A DNA stretch of 64,000 bases from contig DASYKT010000042.1 in assembly GCA_035995185.1 (NCBI GenBank), forward strand, positions 122,973-186,972, given 5' to 3'. This stretch comes from DASYKT01 sp035995185 (GTDB lineage: Bacteria; Acidobacteriota; Blastocatellia; Pyrinomonadales; Pyrinomonadaceae). The notes beneath the pieces are model-generated. The model was not told the origin of the DNA, did no database searches, and saw only the letters and a program-made list of their open reading frames with translations. A program made the translations under genes and the position numbers. Positions 1-7,541 of the stretch are shown piece by piece (the first letter of the stretch is position 1; every line of letters starts with the position of its first letter).

Positions 1-32
1 TTATTTATACGTAATTATTGGAGTTAAATTAA

Positions 33-311
33 GTGCAGCAGAGAGCAATCCTTCAACCTTCGGTTTCAACAGACAATGAGCGCAAAATAGAGGCGGTCCT
101 GCGTGATGACAGCACCGTAATGCTTAAGTTTTCAACCTGGCGTGACGATCTCGGATGGACGTGCCAGAAGACGATCGAAGTAGCGCCCGAAATGCTGGAC
201 GACCTGCATCACACCCTTACGGCTATGCGATACCGCGTCAACCGCAAGAAAGTCGAGCAGGGGGGCACGGTGACCAACTCTAAAGTAATAGAATTTCCGA
301 ACGTCGCTTAA
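33..311 (+). CDS. Small hypothetical protein
   Basis: A 92-residue protein that I do not recognise. The start is GTG, chosen because TTGGAG lies about nine bases upstream. The composition is soluble and charged, with no signal peptide or membrane segment. The middle (residues 20-60) alternates beta-like and helical stretches and contains two tryptophans; the tail is Lys/Asn-rich. It is followed closely by an intrinsic terminator, so the transcription unit ends here. Its upstream neighbour lies outside the window. The existence of the gene is fairly secure from start, RBS and terminator; the function is unknown. Confidence 0.6.
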   Translation: MQQRAILQPSVSTDNERKIEAVLRDDSTVMLKFSTWRDDLGWTCQKTIEVAPEMLDDLHHTLTAMRYRVNRKKVEQGGTVTNSKVIEFPNVA

Positions 312-340
312 ATCTCTTCTTCAAATAGGCGAATAAAAAA

Positions 341-370
341 GCAGGCTGAAATTTAGCCTGCTTCTTTTTT
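341..370. terminator. Intrinsic terminator, probably bidirectional
   Basis: GCAGGCT and AGCCTGC form a perfect 7-bp stem around a 7-nt loop. The stem is followed by TTCTTTTTT on the plus strand and preceded by AATAAAAAA, so it can end both the rightward small gene and the leftward ferritin-like gene. Confidence 0.85.
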
Positions 371-389
371 GTTTCAATTTCGCCAGGTG

Positions 390-851
390 TTAACTTACCT
401 GTCTTAAAACTATTCTTTCCTGCCCGGCCTTGCTCTGCCGCTCGGAAGTAAGTTTTTCCAATTCTTCGATATGGACCTGTTCACCGGCGATCTGTTCTTC
501 CAGCATAAATTTTGTCGGCAGATCTTCTTCGCCGCATGAAGCCCAGGCAGCCTTGTATATATCCATCGCCGCGCGTTCCAGTTCGAGATCCTGTTTCAGC
601 ATTTCTTTCAGATCGGTCGACTGGCGGATAAGCGCGGGTTCCACGGTCGGAATGCCGCCCAGCGCGACTACCTTGTCGCCCAGCATATTGACGTGCTTTT
701 GGGCTTCCTCGGCCTGGTCGCGAAAGAAATCGCAGAAAACTTCGCGCTCAGTGCCGGTCACCAGAAAACTATGCTGCGTATATTGGATCACGCCGGAGAT
801 CTCCAGCGCCAGCGCTTTATTAAGGTTATCTATCAGTTCGCCTCTTGCCAT
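390..851 (-). CDS. Ferritin-like (bacterioferritin-type) diiron protein
   Basis: A 153-residue protein with the four-helix pattern of the ferritin/bacterioferritin superfamily. Candidate metal ligands are Glu17, Glu48/49, His53, Glu90/92 and the Glu124-x2-His127 pair. The family oxidises and stores iron or protects against peroxide, and acts in the cytoplasm. The spacing around His53 (E-x3-H rather than E-x2-H) differs from textbook bacterioferritin, so it may be a ferritin-like domain protein rather than a true 24-mer bacterioferritin. No heme-ligand Met was identified. The start ATG is preceded by GAGGCGGTG. It is monocistronic between the terminator at 341-370 and a long inverted repeat. 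Confidence 0.75.
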   Translation of the reverse strand: MARGELIDNLNKALALEISGVIQYTQHSFLVTGTEREVFCDFFRDQAEEAQKHVNMLGDKVVALGGIPTVEPALIRQSTDLKEMLKQDLELERAAMDIYKAAWASCGEEDLPTKFMLEEQIAGEQVHIEELEKLTSERQSKAGQERIVLRQVS

Positions 852-983
852 AATTTTTCACCGCCTCTTGAGTTATTTACTCTCGGTTACAATGACAATA
901 TACGACAGTCTTAAATCGATGTCAAGCTAAACTATTGCAAATTAAAGACTTAGAATTGAAATTCATTTTCAAATTCAATTAAG

Positions 984-1137
984 AATTTTCACCACAAAGA
1001 CACAAAGCACACAAAGAAAGACATAAGAGAAACAATAAATTTCACGAATTACCCAAATGATACGTGTAATTCGAAGAATTAGCTGTTTTCTTTTATCTGT
1101 CCTTAGTGTGCTTTGTGTCTTTGTGGTGAAAAATTAA
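984..1137. repeat. Long imperfect inverted repeat, copy A
   Basis: The left arm (about 984-1023) is the near-exact reverse complement of 1098-1137. Both carry CACAAAG units spaced 8-9 bases apart. A second nested stem (1045-1052 with 1066-1073) lies in the loop. The right arm runs into the stop codon of the SDR gene. It belongs to the same structural family as the elements at 8297, 10208, 18874 and 21871. No transposase is associated. Confidence 0.85.
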
Positions 1138-1883
1138 GTTACCGCGCCGCCGTCCACAATGACGACCTCGCCGCTCATAAAGCTGTTACGGTCACTGCAC
1201 ATAAAGGCAGCGTATTCAGCCAGTTCGGAGGGTTTCCCGGGGCGCCCTTTGGCTACCCAGAAATCGTGCATTTGCAGCAGGCGCTCGGGAAGCGTGTTGC
1301 CGAGGTCGGTGTCAAAGATACCGGCGGCGATGGCGTTTACGGTGATACCGAAATTGGCGGCCTCACGCGAGAGGCATTTGGTAAAGCCGATCATCGCGGC
1401 CTTTGAGGTAGCGTAGTGAACAGAGGTCGGCAGGCTGCGGATCGCCCCGACAGAGGTGATATTGAGAATATTGCCGACGCGTTCGCGGATCATCTGTTTG
1501 TAAAAAGGCTTGGTGACGGCAAAAAGGCTGTTCACATTTGTATCGACCACCCAATCCCAGGACCTGTCGGTGGTGGTGGCGAAATTGTCCCCTTTATTGA
1601 CGGCCGCGTTGTTGACCAGCACATTGATCGAACCCCAGGCATCTTTTATTTCGCGGGCGATGTGTTTCATTCCATAGCGGTCGGTGACGGAAACTTTGAA
1701 AGAGAGAGCGCGGCGGCCAAAAGCTTCGATCTTCTTTTTCACTTCTTCCGCGAGGCTGTCGCTGGAGTGATAATTAAAAGCTACGTCTGCGCCTTCGCGG
1801 GCGAAAACCTCACAGATCGCGGCGCCGATGCCGCGGGTGCCGCCCGACACAAAAGCACGTTTTCCTTCGAGTAAAAGAGTCAC
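1134..1883 (-). CDS. Short-chain dehydrogenase/reductase, FabG-like
   Basis: A 249-residue NAD(P)H-dependent oxidoreductase of the SDR family, close in pattern to 3-oxoacyl-ACP reductase. It shows the cofactor motif GGTRGIG (residues 14-20), NNAAV (91-95), catalytic Ser144 and Y157-x3-K161, and the C-terminal SGEVVIVDGG motif of FabG-type enzymes. The open frame extends about 180 bases upstream, but GTG at 1883 with AAGGA seven bases before it gives the normal family length, so I chose that start. It stands alone, with no other fatty-acid genes next to it, so the substrate is open: fatty-acid synthesis, a polyol or another ketone. The stop codon lies in the outer arm of an inverted repeat. 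Confidence 0.85.
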   Translation of the reverse strand: MTLLLEGKRAFVSGGTRGIGAAICEVFAREGADVAFNYHSSDSLAEEVKKKIEAFGRRALSFKVSVTDRYGMKHIAREIKDAWGSINVLVNNAAVNKGDNFATTTDRSWDWVVDTNVNSLFAVTKPFYKQMIRERVGNILNITSVGAIRSLPTSVHYATSKAAMIGFTKCLSREAANFGITVNAIAAGIFDTDLGNTLPERLLQMHDFWVAKGRPGKPSELAEYAAFMCSDRNSFMSGEVVIVDGGAVT

Positions 1884-2066
1884 AAATAGTTCCTTAATAT
1901 TATTTTGTAAATAAAATGAATCTGACGATTCAATAAAGTATAAGTTATACAGGCATAATTGGTTAAATCGCGAAAACGAAAAAGCGAAAAATGCAGCTGT
2001 CTTCGGCTTCGATTTGCTCAGCAGGCGGAAGAAGGGTAGATCAATTTGCGTGAAAAATAAAAACAA

Positions 2067-2090
2067 GCCTCGGTCCGGATAGACCGAGGC
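2067..2090 (-). terminator. Intrinsic terminator for the first Cys-rich peptide gene
   Basis: GCCTCGGTC and GACCGAGGC form a perfect 9-bp stem with a 6-nt loop. Read leftward it is followed by TTGTTTTTATTTTT, a convincing U-tract just after the stop codon at 2115. Confidence 0.85.
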
Positions 2091-2114
2091 CTCGTGTTTT
2101 TAGACAAAACTTCT

Positions 2115-2372
2115 TTAAGTACAGGTCGGACTGGGGTCGCAGGGCTGCGCATAGCAAAGAGCCACATTGTGACGACAAGGGTTACACTGCTGCGGATGTG
2201 TTTCGCACACTTCTTCGCAGACCAGGGATAATTCGTCACACTCCCAGCAGCAGTTTGGAAGAAGAAACGCTTTTGTGGATCTAGTTTGCAGACCTAAAGC
2301 AAAAACCAGGCTGCCGGAAAGAACAGCCAGAATAAGGAACTTGCGGGAAAGCTTGGTAAGTTCTTTTAACAT
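2115..2372 (-). CDS. Cys-rich exported peptide (paralog 1)
   Basis: An 85-residue precursor. Residues 1-34 look like a signal peptide (basic start, then the hydrophobic FLILAVLSGSLVFALGL). The mature part carries cysteines in the order CC-x2-C-x6-C-x3-C-x6-C-x2-C-x6-C-x4-C, followed by one more near the end. That is two copies of a C-x2-C-x6-C-x3-C unit, spacing that suits a disulfide-linked helical hairpin. The RBS is AAAAAAGGAG. The same leader type, RBS and Cys pattern occur in the next gene upstream and at 47362, so this is a small local gene family. I do not recognise it as a named family. Possible roles are a secreted disulfide-stabilised peptide, a metal binder or a bacteriocin-like peptide; none is shown. 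Confidence 0.7.
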   Translation of the reverse strand: MLKELTKLSRKFLILAVLSGSLVFALGLQTRSTKAFLLPNCCWECDELSLVCEEVCETHPQQCNPCRHNVALCYAQPCDPSPTCT

Positions 2373-2440
2373 TTTATTTGCTCCTTTTTTGATTCGGAAG
2401 TTACGGGGTTAGCAAATCACGGGATCTGCCGTAAAACGAT

Positions 2441-2471
2441 CAGGTCTAAACTTGAAGGAAGTTAAGACCTG
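2441..2471 (-). terminator. Hairpin, probable terminator of the second Cys-rich peptide gene
   Basis: A 13-bp stem with one mismatch (arms beginning CAGGTCT and ending AGACCTG) lies 13 bases after the leftward stop at 2484. The following leftward sequence, ATCGTTTTAC, is only a weak U-tract. Confidence 0.55.
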
Positions 2472-2483
2472 ATTTCGAAAAAA

Positions 2484-2741
2484 CTAGCAGCCCGGATCGG
2501 GATTGCAGGTACGGAAGCACTCGCGTACATCATCCTGACATTCCGCGCAGAGCGGAAAAGTCGGATGAATTTGGCAGTAAGCCTGACAAAGTCCCTCATC
2601 CAGCTCGCATTCCGAGCAGCATTTGGCGCCCGTGGCCTGAGCCGAATTAGAAGGCATCATCACTAAGGTAACGAACAGGCCGCCGGAAAGTACCGCTAAT
2701 ATCAGAAGCCTGCGTGATAGTTTAAGAACGTTTGAAAACAT
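2484..2741 (-). CDS. Cys-rich exported peptide (paralog 2)
   Basis: An 85-residue precursor, the same length as its downstream neighbour and clearly its paralog. The N-terminus (LSRRLLILAVLSGG) matches LSRKFLILAVLSGS of paralog 1. The mature region has CC-x2-C-x6-C-x3-C-x8-C-x2-C-x6-C-x3-C and a terminal Cys. Sequence between the cysteines has diverged strongly, which points to selection on the disulfide frame rather than on the surface. The start ATG has AAAAAAGGAG about ten bases upstream, as in paralog 1. Each copy has its own RBS and downstream hairpin, so they are probably transcribed separately. About 260 bases upstream (2742-2999) hold no other gene. Confidence 0.7.
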   Translation of the reverse strand: MFSNVLKLSRRLLILAVLSGGLFVTLVMMPSNSAQATGAKCCSECELDEGLCQAYCQIHPTFPLCAECQDDVRECFRTCNPDPGC

Positions 2742-2999
2742 AAGATCTCTCCTTTTTTGATCTTGAATTCTGGTTCGGCAAATATGCAGGGTTTGCCGGG
2801 ACGGTTAATGGTTTGATCTACAGCTTCACGACAAAAGATCCCTAAAGGCAGGGAGGTTCAAAACCTTAATGACGATATTGTTGGGAAATTTCGTACATAT
2901 GGGGAAACCGTAATTAGTTTTATGCTAACCCCATGTTAGTTCATCGCCGGGATGATAGTCAAAATTTTTAAGTAAGCTGTAAGAGGGTCGATTTTTAGC

Positions 3000-4175
3000 T
3001 TAAGCGGTTTCCGGAACCTGTATGTTTGCCGGAAGAAGGGCTGAGATCTCTTCAATTATACGCTGGGTGGAATTTGGAATAGAGAGGCCGATGGTGGCCG
3101 CTTTCATTTCCGCGTATTGACGGGAATCATTGAGAAGATTTTGGATGGTAGGAACTATGTCCGATGCTTTTTCCAGCAATATCCCGGCGCCGCGCTGCGC
3201 GATAAGCTTGACGGTCCCGGCTTCCTGCGGCATCGGCGGCGTAGTGGCATCGGCGATGATCGGCAGCTGGCAGGCCAGCGCTTCGAAAGTGGTCAGGCCG
3301 CCCAGTTTTGAGATCATCACGTTGGCGGACTGCATCAGTTTTTCCACTTCGTCGGAATAGCCGATGACCTTGACCGGGAATTTGGCGGTCAGAGCGATCT
3401 TTTCCGCTTCAAGCCTTAGTTCGTCGTTTTTTCCGGCGAGAAAGATCGCCTGGACATCGAGTTCGCCGGCGACGAGTTCGCGAAAGATCTGCGGAATGTT
3501 GCCGCCGCCGATCCAACCGGCATTGACAAACACGGTAAATTTGTCCGGATCGAGTTCGAGTGCTTTACGCGCGGCCTGAGCGTCTTTTTCCGTTACTTCG
3601 TGAAATTTGGGATCGACCGGCATTCCCGAGATCTTTATCTTTTCCGGGGAAATGCCGTATTCCACCAACTGCATTTTGGCTTCTTCGCTGGCGACCAGGT
3701 AAAGCGAGACGTCGTTACACGCCCAGCCTTTCCAAAACCCGTAATAGGGATCGGTGACCACCGTAACGAGAGGGATCTGGTCCTGCAGGTTCAATTCTTT
3801 TAAGACCTTGGCAAAAAAATGCTGCGTCAGCGGGTGGACGCTTACCACCACGTGCGGGCACCATTTTTCAAACAATTGCTTGGCGAAACCAAAACTGCGC
3901 CGGTAAAAGAACTCGCGCGTTTCCGGGCGGAATTTGTTGATCGCCCAGTAAAGATATTTCATCCAGTGCTGTTTGTTGCGCAGCGTCCAGTTATACATTT
4001 TCACCATCCGCGCGGCGATATGGTGCGAATCTTCGATGGCTTTGACCGTGCGGACCGCAAACGACTGGCCCTCCCAAAACTTCTGCAGCCCCCCGACGAT
4101 CGCCGCCGCGGCAGAGCGATGCCCGCCGCCCGTGTCGGATGAGATGATCAAAATTTTAGGGGTGTTTGGGTTCAC
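3000..4175 (-). CDS. Glycolipid glycosyltransferase, MGDG-synthase/GT28 type
   Basis: A 391-residue protein of the MGDG synthase / processive diacylglycerol glycosyltransferase group. The N-terminal acceptor domain opens with TGGGHRSAA (residues 15-23), the hallmark of this group, and contains VVVSVHPL. The C-terminal half has the nucleotide-sugar domain, with NAGWIGGGN and a SKLGGLTTFEALACQLP stretch. Such enzymes move a hexose from UDP-sugar to diacylglycerol at the inner face of the membrane. The start is GTG, one base after the hicA stop codon, so it is translationally coupled to hicBA and to the radical SAM gene before them. No strong RBS is visible, in keeping with coupling. The exact sugar and acceptor are not known. 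Confidence 0.8.
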   Translation of the reverse strand: MNPNTPKILIISSDTGGGHRSAAAAIVGGLQKFWEGQSFAVRTVKAIEDSHHIAARMVKMYNWTLRNKQHWMKYLYWAINKFRPETREFFYRRSFGFAKQLFEKWCPHVVVSVHPLTQHFFAKVLKELNLQDQIPLVTVVTDPYYGFWKGWACNDVSLYLVASEEAKMQLVEYGISPEKIKISGMPVDPKFHEVTEKDAQAARKALELDPDKFTVFVNAGWIGGGNIPQIFRELVAGELDVQAIFLAGKNDELRLEAEKIALTAKFPVKVIGYSDEVEKLMQSANVMISKLGGLTTFEALACQLPIIADATTPPMPQEAGTVKLIAQRGAGILLEKASDIVPTIQNLLNDSRQYAEMKAATIGLSIPNSTQRIIEEISALLPANIQVPETA

Positions 4176-4176
4176 G

Positions 4177-4407
4177 TTATAAGAGTTCTATGAATTCGCC
4201 GGGGTTAATGTCGGCATCCCTTAATATTGCTTTCAAAGTTCCTATTGGAATCTCCTTACTGCCGTGGAGCGGGACGGTAATTCGCTTTCCATCGCTTTCT
4301 CGAAAAAGTTGAACATGGCTTCCTTTCTGCCGTTTAACCACGAAGCCAAGTTTTTCAAGAACGCGTATTAATTTAGAGCCATTTATTCTGGGAGTTTTTG
4401 GGCTCAT
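4177..4407 (-). CDS. hicA: HicA-family toxin (mRNA interferase)
   Basis: A 76-residue protein with the double-stranded-RNA-binding-like fold pattern of HicA. The catalytic histidine is His31 in the motif KGSHVQL, and the family-typical VPLHGSKEIPIGTL follows. HicA toxins cleave mRNA and are held inactive by HicB. The start overlaps the hicB stop in an ATGA arrangement. The order is antitoxin then toxin. The pair sits inside an operon, seven bases after a radical SAM gene and one base before a glycosyltransferase gene, so toxin dosage is tied to expression of those genes. The catalytic residue is intact, so it could be active. Confidence 0.9.
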   Translation of the reverse strand: MSPKTPRINGSKLIRVLEKLGFVVKRQKGSHVQLFRESDGKRITVPLHGSKEIPIGTLKAILRDADINPGEFIELL

Positions 4408-4637
4408 GCAGCGATCGGAACGGAAAGCCGGGTAATTAAAACCGGCTCTTTTTCTATAGGTATCTCCTCGCCATCAGCTATCATCGATTCAACATGAAGT
4501 TCGATAGCTTCGGCAATATTCTTCTTAGCATCTTCCACGCTTTCCCCAAAAGAGTGGCATCCCGGTAACAACGGAACAAAAGCATGAAAGCTTTCTTCAT
4601 CCGGCTCTATTACAATTGTAAAATCGTAATTACTCAT
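4404..4637 (-). CDS. hicB: HicB-family antitoxin
   Basis: A 77-residue antitoxin matching the HicB partial RNase-H-like domain. It has an alternating beta start, the motif FVPLLPGCHSFGESVEDAKK (residues 20-39), then the helix EAIELHVESMIADGEEIP. It neutralises the downstream HicA. It lacks an obvious C-terminal DNA-binding domain, so autoregulation through this protein is not evident. It begins seven bases after the radical SAM stop codon and overlaps hicA by four bases. A second HicB-like sequence at 16860 shares the EAIE-H pattern but is frameshifted and lacks a toxin gene. Confidence 0.9.
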   Translation of the reverse strand: MSNYDFTIVIEPDEESFHAFVPLLPGCHSFGESVEDAKKNIAEAIELHVESMIADGEEIPIEKEPVLITRLSVPIAA

Positions 4638-4644
4638 TAGAAAA

Positions 4645-5808
4645 CTAGGCCTTGACCGCCATTCCTTCGGCCTGCGGCTGTGATTGACCGATCTGTTTGG
4701 CAGCTTTTTTCATTTGGCGTTCCAGTTTTTTGATCTGGATCAGATGGCCCGGGTTAAAGGGCAGGCTTGGATAGTAGCTGTTCGATTCGTGCGTGCAGAA
4801 ACATCCGTCGGCGACTTCCTTGCGGCGTTGTTTCATCTGCGGCGAATTCCAGGCGGCCTTGAAATTCCAGTCGAATTCACGCAGGTTCGCAACTTCCGTT
4901 TTATTTTCGCAAGACGACAGCGTGCCCTCGTCGTAGATGACGGCGCCGGCGGTCCCGGCATAGCACTTCATCTGCGGGGCCTGCTCTTCCTTGGTCTTGG
5001 TGATCAGGCCGTGCATATAGATGTCGATCGCCGCTTTAAAGAAACCGGCTGAACCGCCGTAGTTATTTTTGATCGCCGAATTTTTTACATCGTCCAGGAT
5101 CATCTGTGAAAGCTTGGCGTAGCGCTCATGATCGAAATTGAGCTCGTTCGGATCTTTTGACGGCGGGCGAATATAGTTGATGTTGATCTTGTCCGGCTTG
5201 AGGTCGTATTTCAAAAAATCGTACCAGTCAAAGATCGTGTCCTGATTGGAATTCATCACACAGGTACAGGTCTGAACGTCCAGATTAGGAAATTCTTTCT
5301 TCATTTCCTTGAGCGTGCGGGCCGTATGGATCGCCTTATCCCACGAACCTTCTTTCTGACGGATCTTCTCGTGCTGATCTTTCAGGCCATCAATGCCGAG
5401 CGCGACGGTGACGTTCAGATTGGGATTTTCCTGCAAAATCCTCGTTACATCCGGGAAAATACGCGGGTGGATCTGCCCGTTAGACATCAGGTACACCGAT
5501 TCCAGCTTGTTATGCCGGTAGAAAGAATTTACGACTTCCGGCAGGTCCTTGCGGGTGAACGGTTCGCCGCCGGCCAGGATCAACACGCCCAGATTGCCGC
5601 CGAGCGTTTCCGCGATCTTCTCGATCTCGTGGGTCTTCATCTGCAGTTTTTTACGCGGGCGGTCATCCAGCTCTTCGGTAAAAAAGCAGTGTGTACAGCG
5701 CATATCGCAGACCGAAGTCACCAAAATATTTAATAGAATCGGCGCAAAAGGCTGTCCGATCGCCAGTTTTGCGTAGCGTTTTAATAATTCGCGGGTTGTA
5801 TGATCCAT
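4645..5808 (-). CDS. Radical SAM enzyme
   Basis: A 387-residue radical S-adenosylmethionine protein. The [4Fe-4S] cluster motif C34-x3-C38-x2-C41 (CDMRCTHC) is intact, followed by the GGEPF motif near residue 80 that contacts SAM. The C-terminal region has further cysteines (CYAGTAG, SSCENK, CFCTHE) that resemble a SPASM or twitch-like auxiliary cluster site. Members of this group modify peptides, lipids or sugars; the substrate cannot be read from the sequence. It is first in the leftward operon with hicB, hicA and a lipid glycosyltransferase, so an envelope-lipid role is possible but only inferred. The 113-base gap to the next gene upstream is AT-rich and could hold the promoter. Confidence 0.85.
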   Translation of the reverse strand: MDHTTRELLKRYAKLAIGQPFAPILLNILVTSVCDMRCTHCFFTEELDDRPRKKLQMKTHEIEKIAETLGGNLGVLILAGGEPFTRKDLPEVVNSFYRHNKLESVYLMSNGQIHPRIFPDVTRILQENPNLNVTVALGIDGLKDQHEKIRQKEGSWDKAIHTARTLKEMKKEFPNLDVQTCTCVMNSNQDTIFDWYDFLKYDLKPDKININYIRPPSKDPNELNFDHERYAKLSQMILDDVKNSAIKNNYGGSAGFFKAAIDIYMHGLITKTKEEQAPQMKCYAGTAGAVIYDEGTLSSCENKTEVANLREFDWNFKAAWNSPQMKQRRKEVADGCFCTHESNSYYPSLPFNPGHLIQIKKLERQMKKAAKQIGQSQPQAEGMAVKA

Positions 5809-5921
5809 TCTTAAAACCTTATTTAATAATTACGTACCTATAGCTATCACAGTTCGAATTTAATCCAACTGCGCATATATAATTTAACCTTTTAGCCGCT
5901 GAAGAGCAATGTTCAGGGCGG

Positions 5922-7541
5922 TTATGGTTTTTTGATGGCTGGTGCAGGCGCGGCGTTGACCGTATTTAGATCGGTGAGTGTCGGATTGATCATTGTCGGG
6001 TTAATAACGGTCATATTCTTCATCAGATCCGCCGGAATTCCGGGCACGTTGGCTGAGGAACTGCTTTCACTGACCGGAGGCGGATTTTGCACGACCGAGA
6101 TCAGATCGGCATTAAACGCAAAGGTCGGGCTGGTAATATTGATCCGCAGGGGAAGCTTGTCCTGGTCTTTGCTTAGCCATAATTTGGCGGTGCTTTGCCC
6201 GATACTGGCAAAGATCACCTGCGCGGTGATTTTTTTGCCTTGAAAATCAATAATTTCTTCGGGCTGCGAGAGAATGGTCAGGATCACCGGGCCGTCGCTG
6301 GTAAACAGCGCGACGCGGATATCGCCGCTGGGGCCTTTGTTAGGCTTTACTTCTTTTAGATTGAACGAGCGAATGGCATAGGCCAACGACAAAATATCGT
6401 GCGTGCCGACCGGAATATCGTATGGCGTGCCCTTACCATCCGTTACCTTACCGGTCGCCTGGTCGAACTGGAGCATTTGGTTAAAAAGACTCAGAGCGCC
6501 GTGAAAATTTATCTCCGTGCGCTGCGGCAAGAGAGTGTCCGGTTCGACGTATGATTTGATGGAATCGCCCGCGGCAAAAAACGAATTGCTGTCGGTCAGC
6601 TGCTGGACCGAAGCGCTGAGCAGCAGGGAGTCCGCTCCAAAGAATTGTTTTCGTTCCGCAGCTTGCACCACCAGAGTTCCAAACGAACCGGCTGCTCCGG
6701 GCCGCGATAAACGATAGGTCAACGTTTCGCCCAGATCGAACGGCAGGTCTTCGGCCAGCGGTTGATTGTTCTTATAGGGCAATGGCGTGGCGCGGGGTTT
6801 CGGCGTCGGCATCACCACAGGCGGGGTATTTTGCGGCCTTGGCGTGGCTTCGGCGACGGGTTCCGGAGAAAGGTCCTGAATGCCCGCCAGTTCGGCCCGA
6901 AAAATTCCTTTTGGGTGTTTATAAGAGACGACCACCGGAATGCGCCGCTCGTCATCGCTGAGATAGACCTGCATCTTCGGAAAGGACGGGTTTTGCACAT
7001 CTATAACGACCGTATCGAATTCACCGGCGGTGGTTTTAATGTGCGCCTTACCGGCCAGTTGATACGACGCCTGAACGATGCTGCCGTTATCTTCCTGAAT
7101 ATTGAGCACGCCGCTGGGCGTGGCAGAAAAACGAAGTTGGAAAAGCGCCGACAGCCAATCGTGTGCGCCAGCGGGGCCTTTATGATCGGTCACCTTTTCA
7201 CGCGGCATTCCGTTTTCATCCTTGATGACCTTGCTAAGCAGCGGCAGGCCCGTGTCAGGCGTTACCAAAATTTGACGGGTCTCATCGATGGAGAAAAAAG
7301 CCGCGTTAACAAAATCCGTCGTTTTTACCCGGCCCTGTAAGTAAACGGCGTCACGCTCGCCATATTTTCCGGTAGAGACAACATAGGTTTCCGCAAATGC
7401 GGCGCTGGGGAACGTGGCAAAAGTTATGCTGTAGGTAAGGCGTTCGCCGATGGGGAAACGTCCGGCAGCAGGCGTCTGTGCCTGCCCGAACTGGCAGCAA
7501 AATAAAATAATAGCTATTAAGGTAAAAAATGTTTTTCTCAT
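5922..7541 (-). CDS. Exported protein with two DUF3108-like domains
   Basis: A 539-residue exported protein. Residues 1-22 form a signal peptide. The mature part has two similar halves (about 28-225 and 265-490), each opening with a GE-x-LTY motif and reading like DUF3108. They are joined by a Pro/Thr-rich linker near residues 230-260. The C-terminus is Asn/Pro/Thr-rich. DUF3108 proteins are periplasmic and functionally obscure. The ATG at 7541 shares its A with the pyrF stop codon (TGATG), so the gene is translationally coupled to pyrF; a TTG one codon earlier is possible. The coupling suggests shared expression rather than a role in pyrimidine synthesis. Confidence 0.7.
   Translation of the reverse strand: MRKTFFTLIAIILFCCQFGQAQTPAAGRFPIGERLTYSITFATFPSAAFAETYVVSTGKYGERDAVYLQGRVKTTDFVNAAFFSIDETRQILVTPDTGLPLLSKVIKDENGMPREKVTDHKGPAGAHDWLSALFQLRFSATPSGVLNIQEDNGSIVQASYQLAGKAHIKTTAGEFDTVVIDVQNPSFPKMQVYLSDDERRIPVVVSYKHPKGIFRAELAGIQDLSPEPVAEATPRPQNTPPVVMPTPKPRATPLPYKNNQPLAEDLPFDLGETLTYRLSRPGAAGSFGTLVVQAAERKQFFGADSLLLSASVQQLTDSNSFFAAGDSIKSYVEPDTLLPQRTEINFHGALSLFNQMLQFDQATGKVTDGKGTPYDIPVGTHDILSLAYAIRSFNLKEVKPNKGPSGDIRVALFTSDGPVILTILSQPEEIIDFQGKKITAQVIFASIGQSTAKLWLSKDQDKLPLRINITSPTFAFNADLISVVQNPPPVSESSSSANVPGIPADLMKNMTVINPTMINPTLTDLNTVNAAPAPAIKKP

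Noticed and set aside
430..930. A 166-codon plus-strand frame across the ferritin-like gene
   Set aside because: It is Ser-rich, has no RBS or motif, and is antisense to a gene with clear family signatures.
984..1137. A classical insertion sequence with terminal inverted repeats
   Set aside because: The loop is under 75 bases, encodes no transposase and shows no target-site duplication.
2115..2741. Metallothioneins
   Set aside because: The peptides have signal sequences and CX6C/CX3C helical spacing rather than dense CxC/CxxC clusters, so disulfides outside the cytoplasm are more likely.
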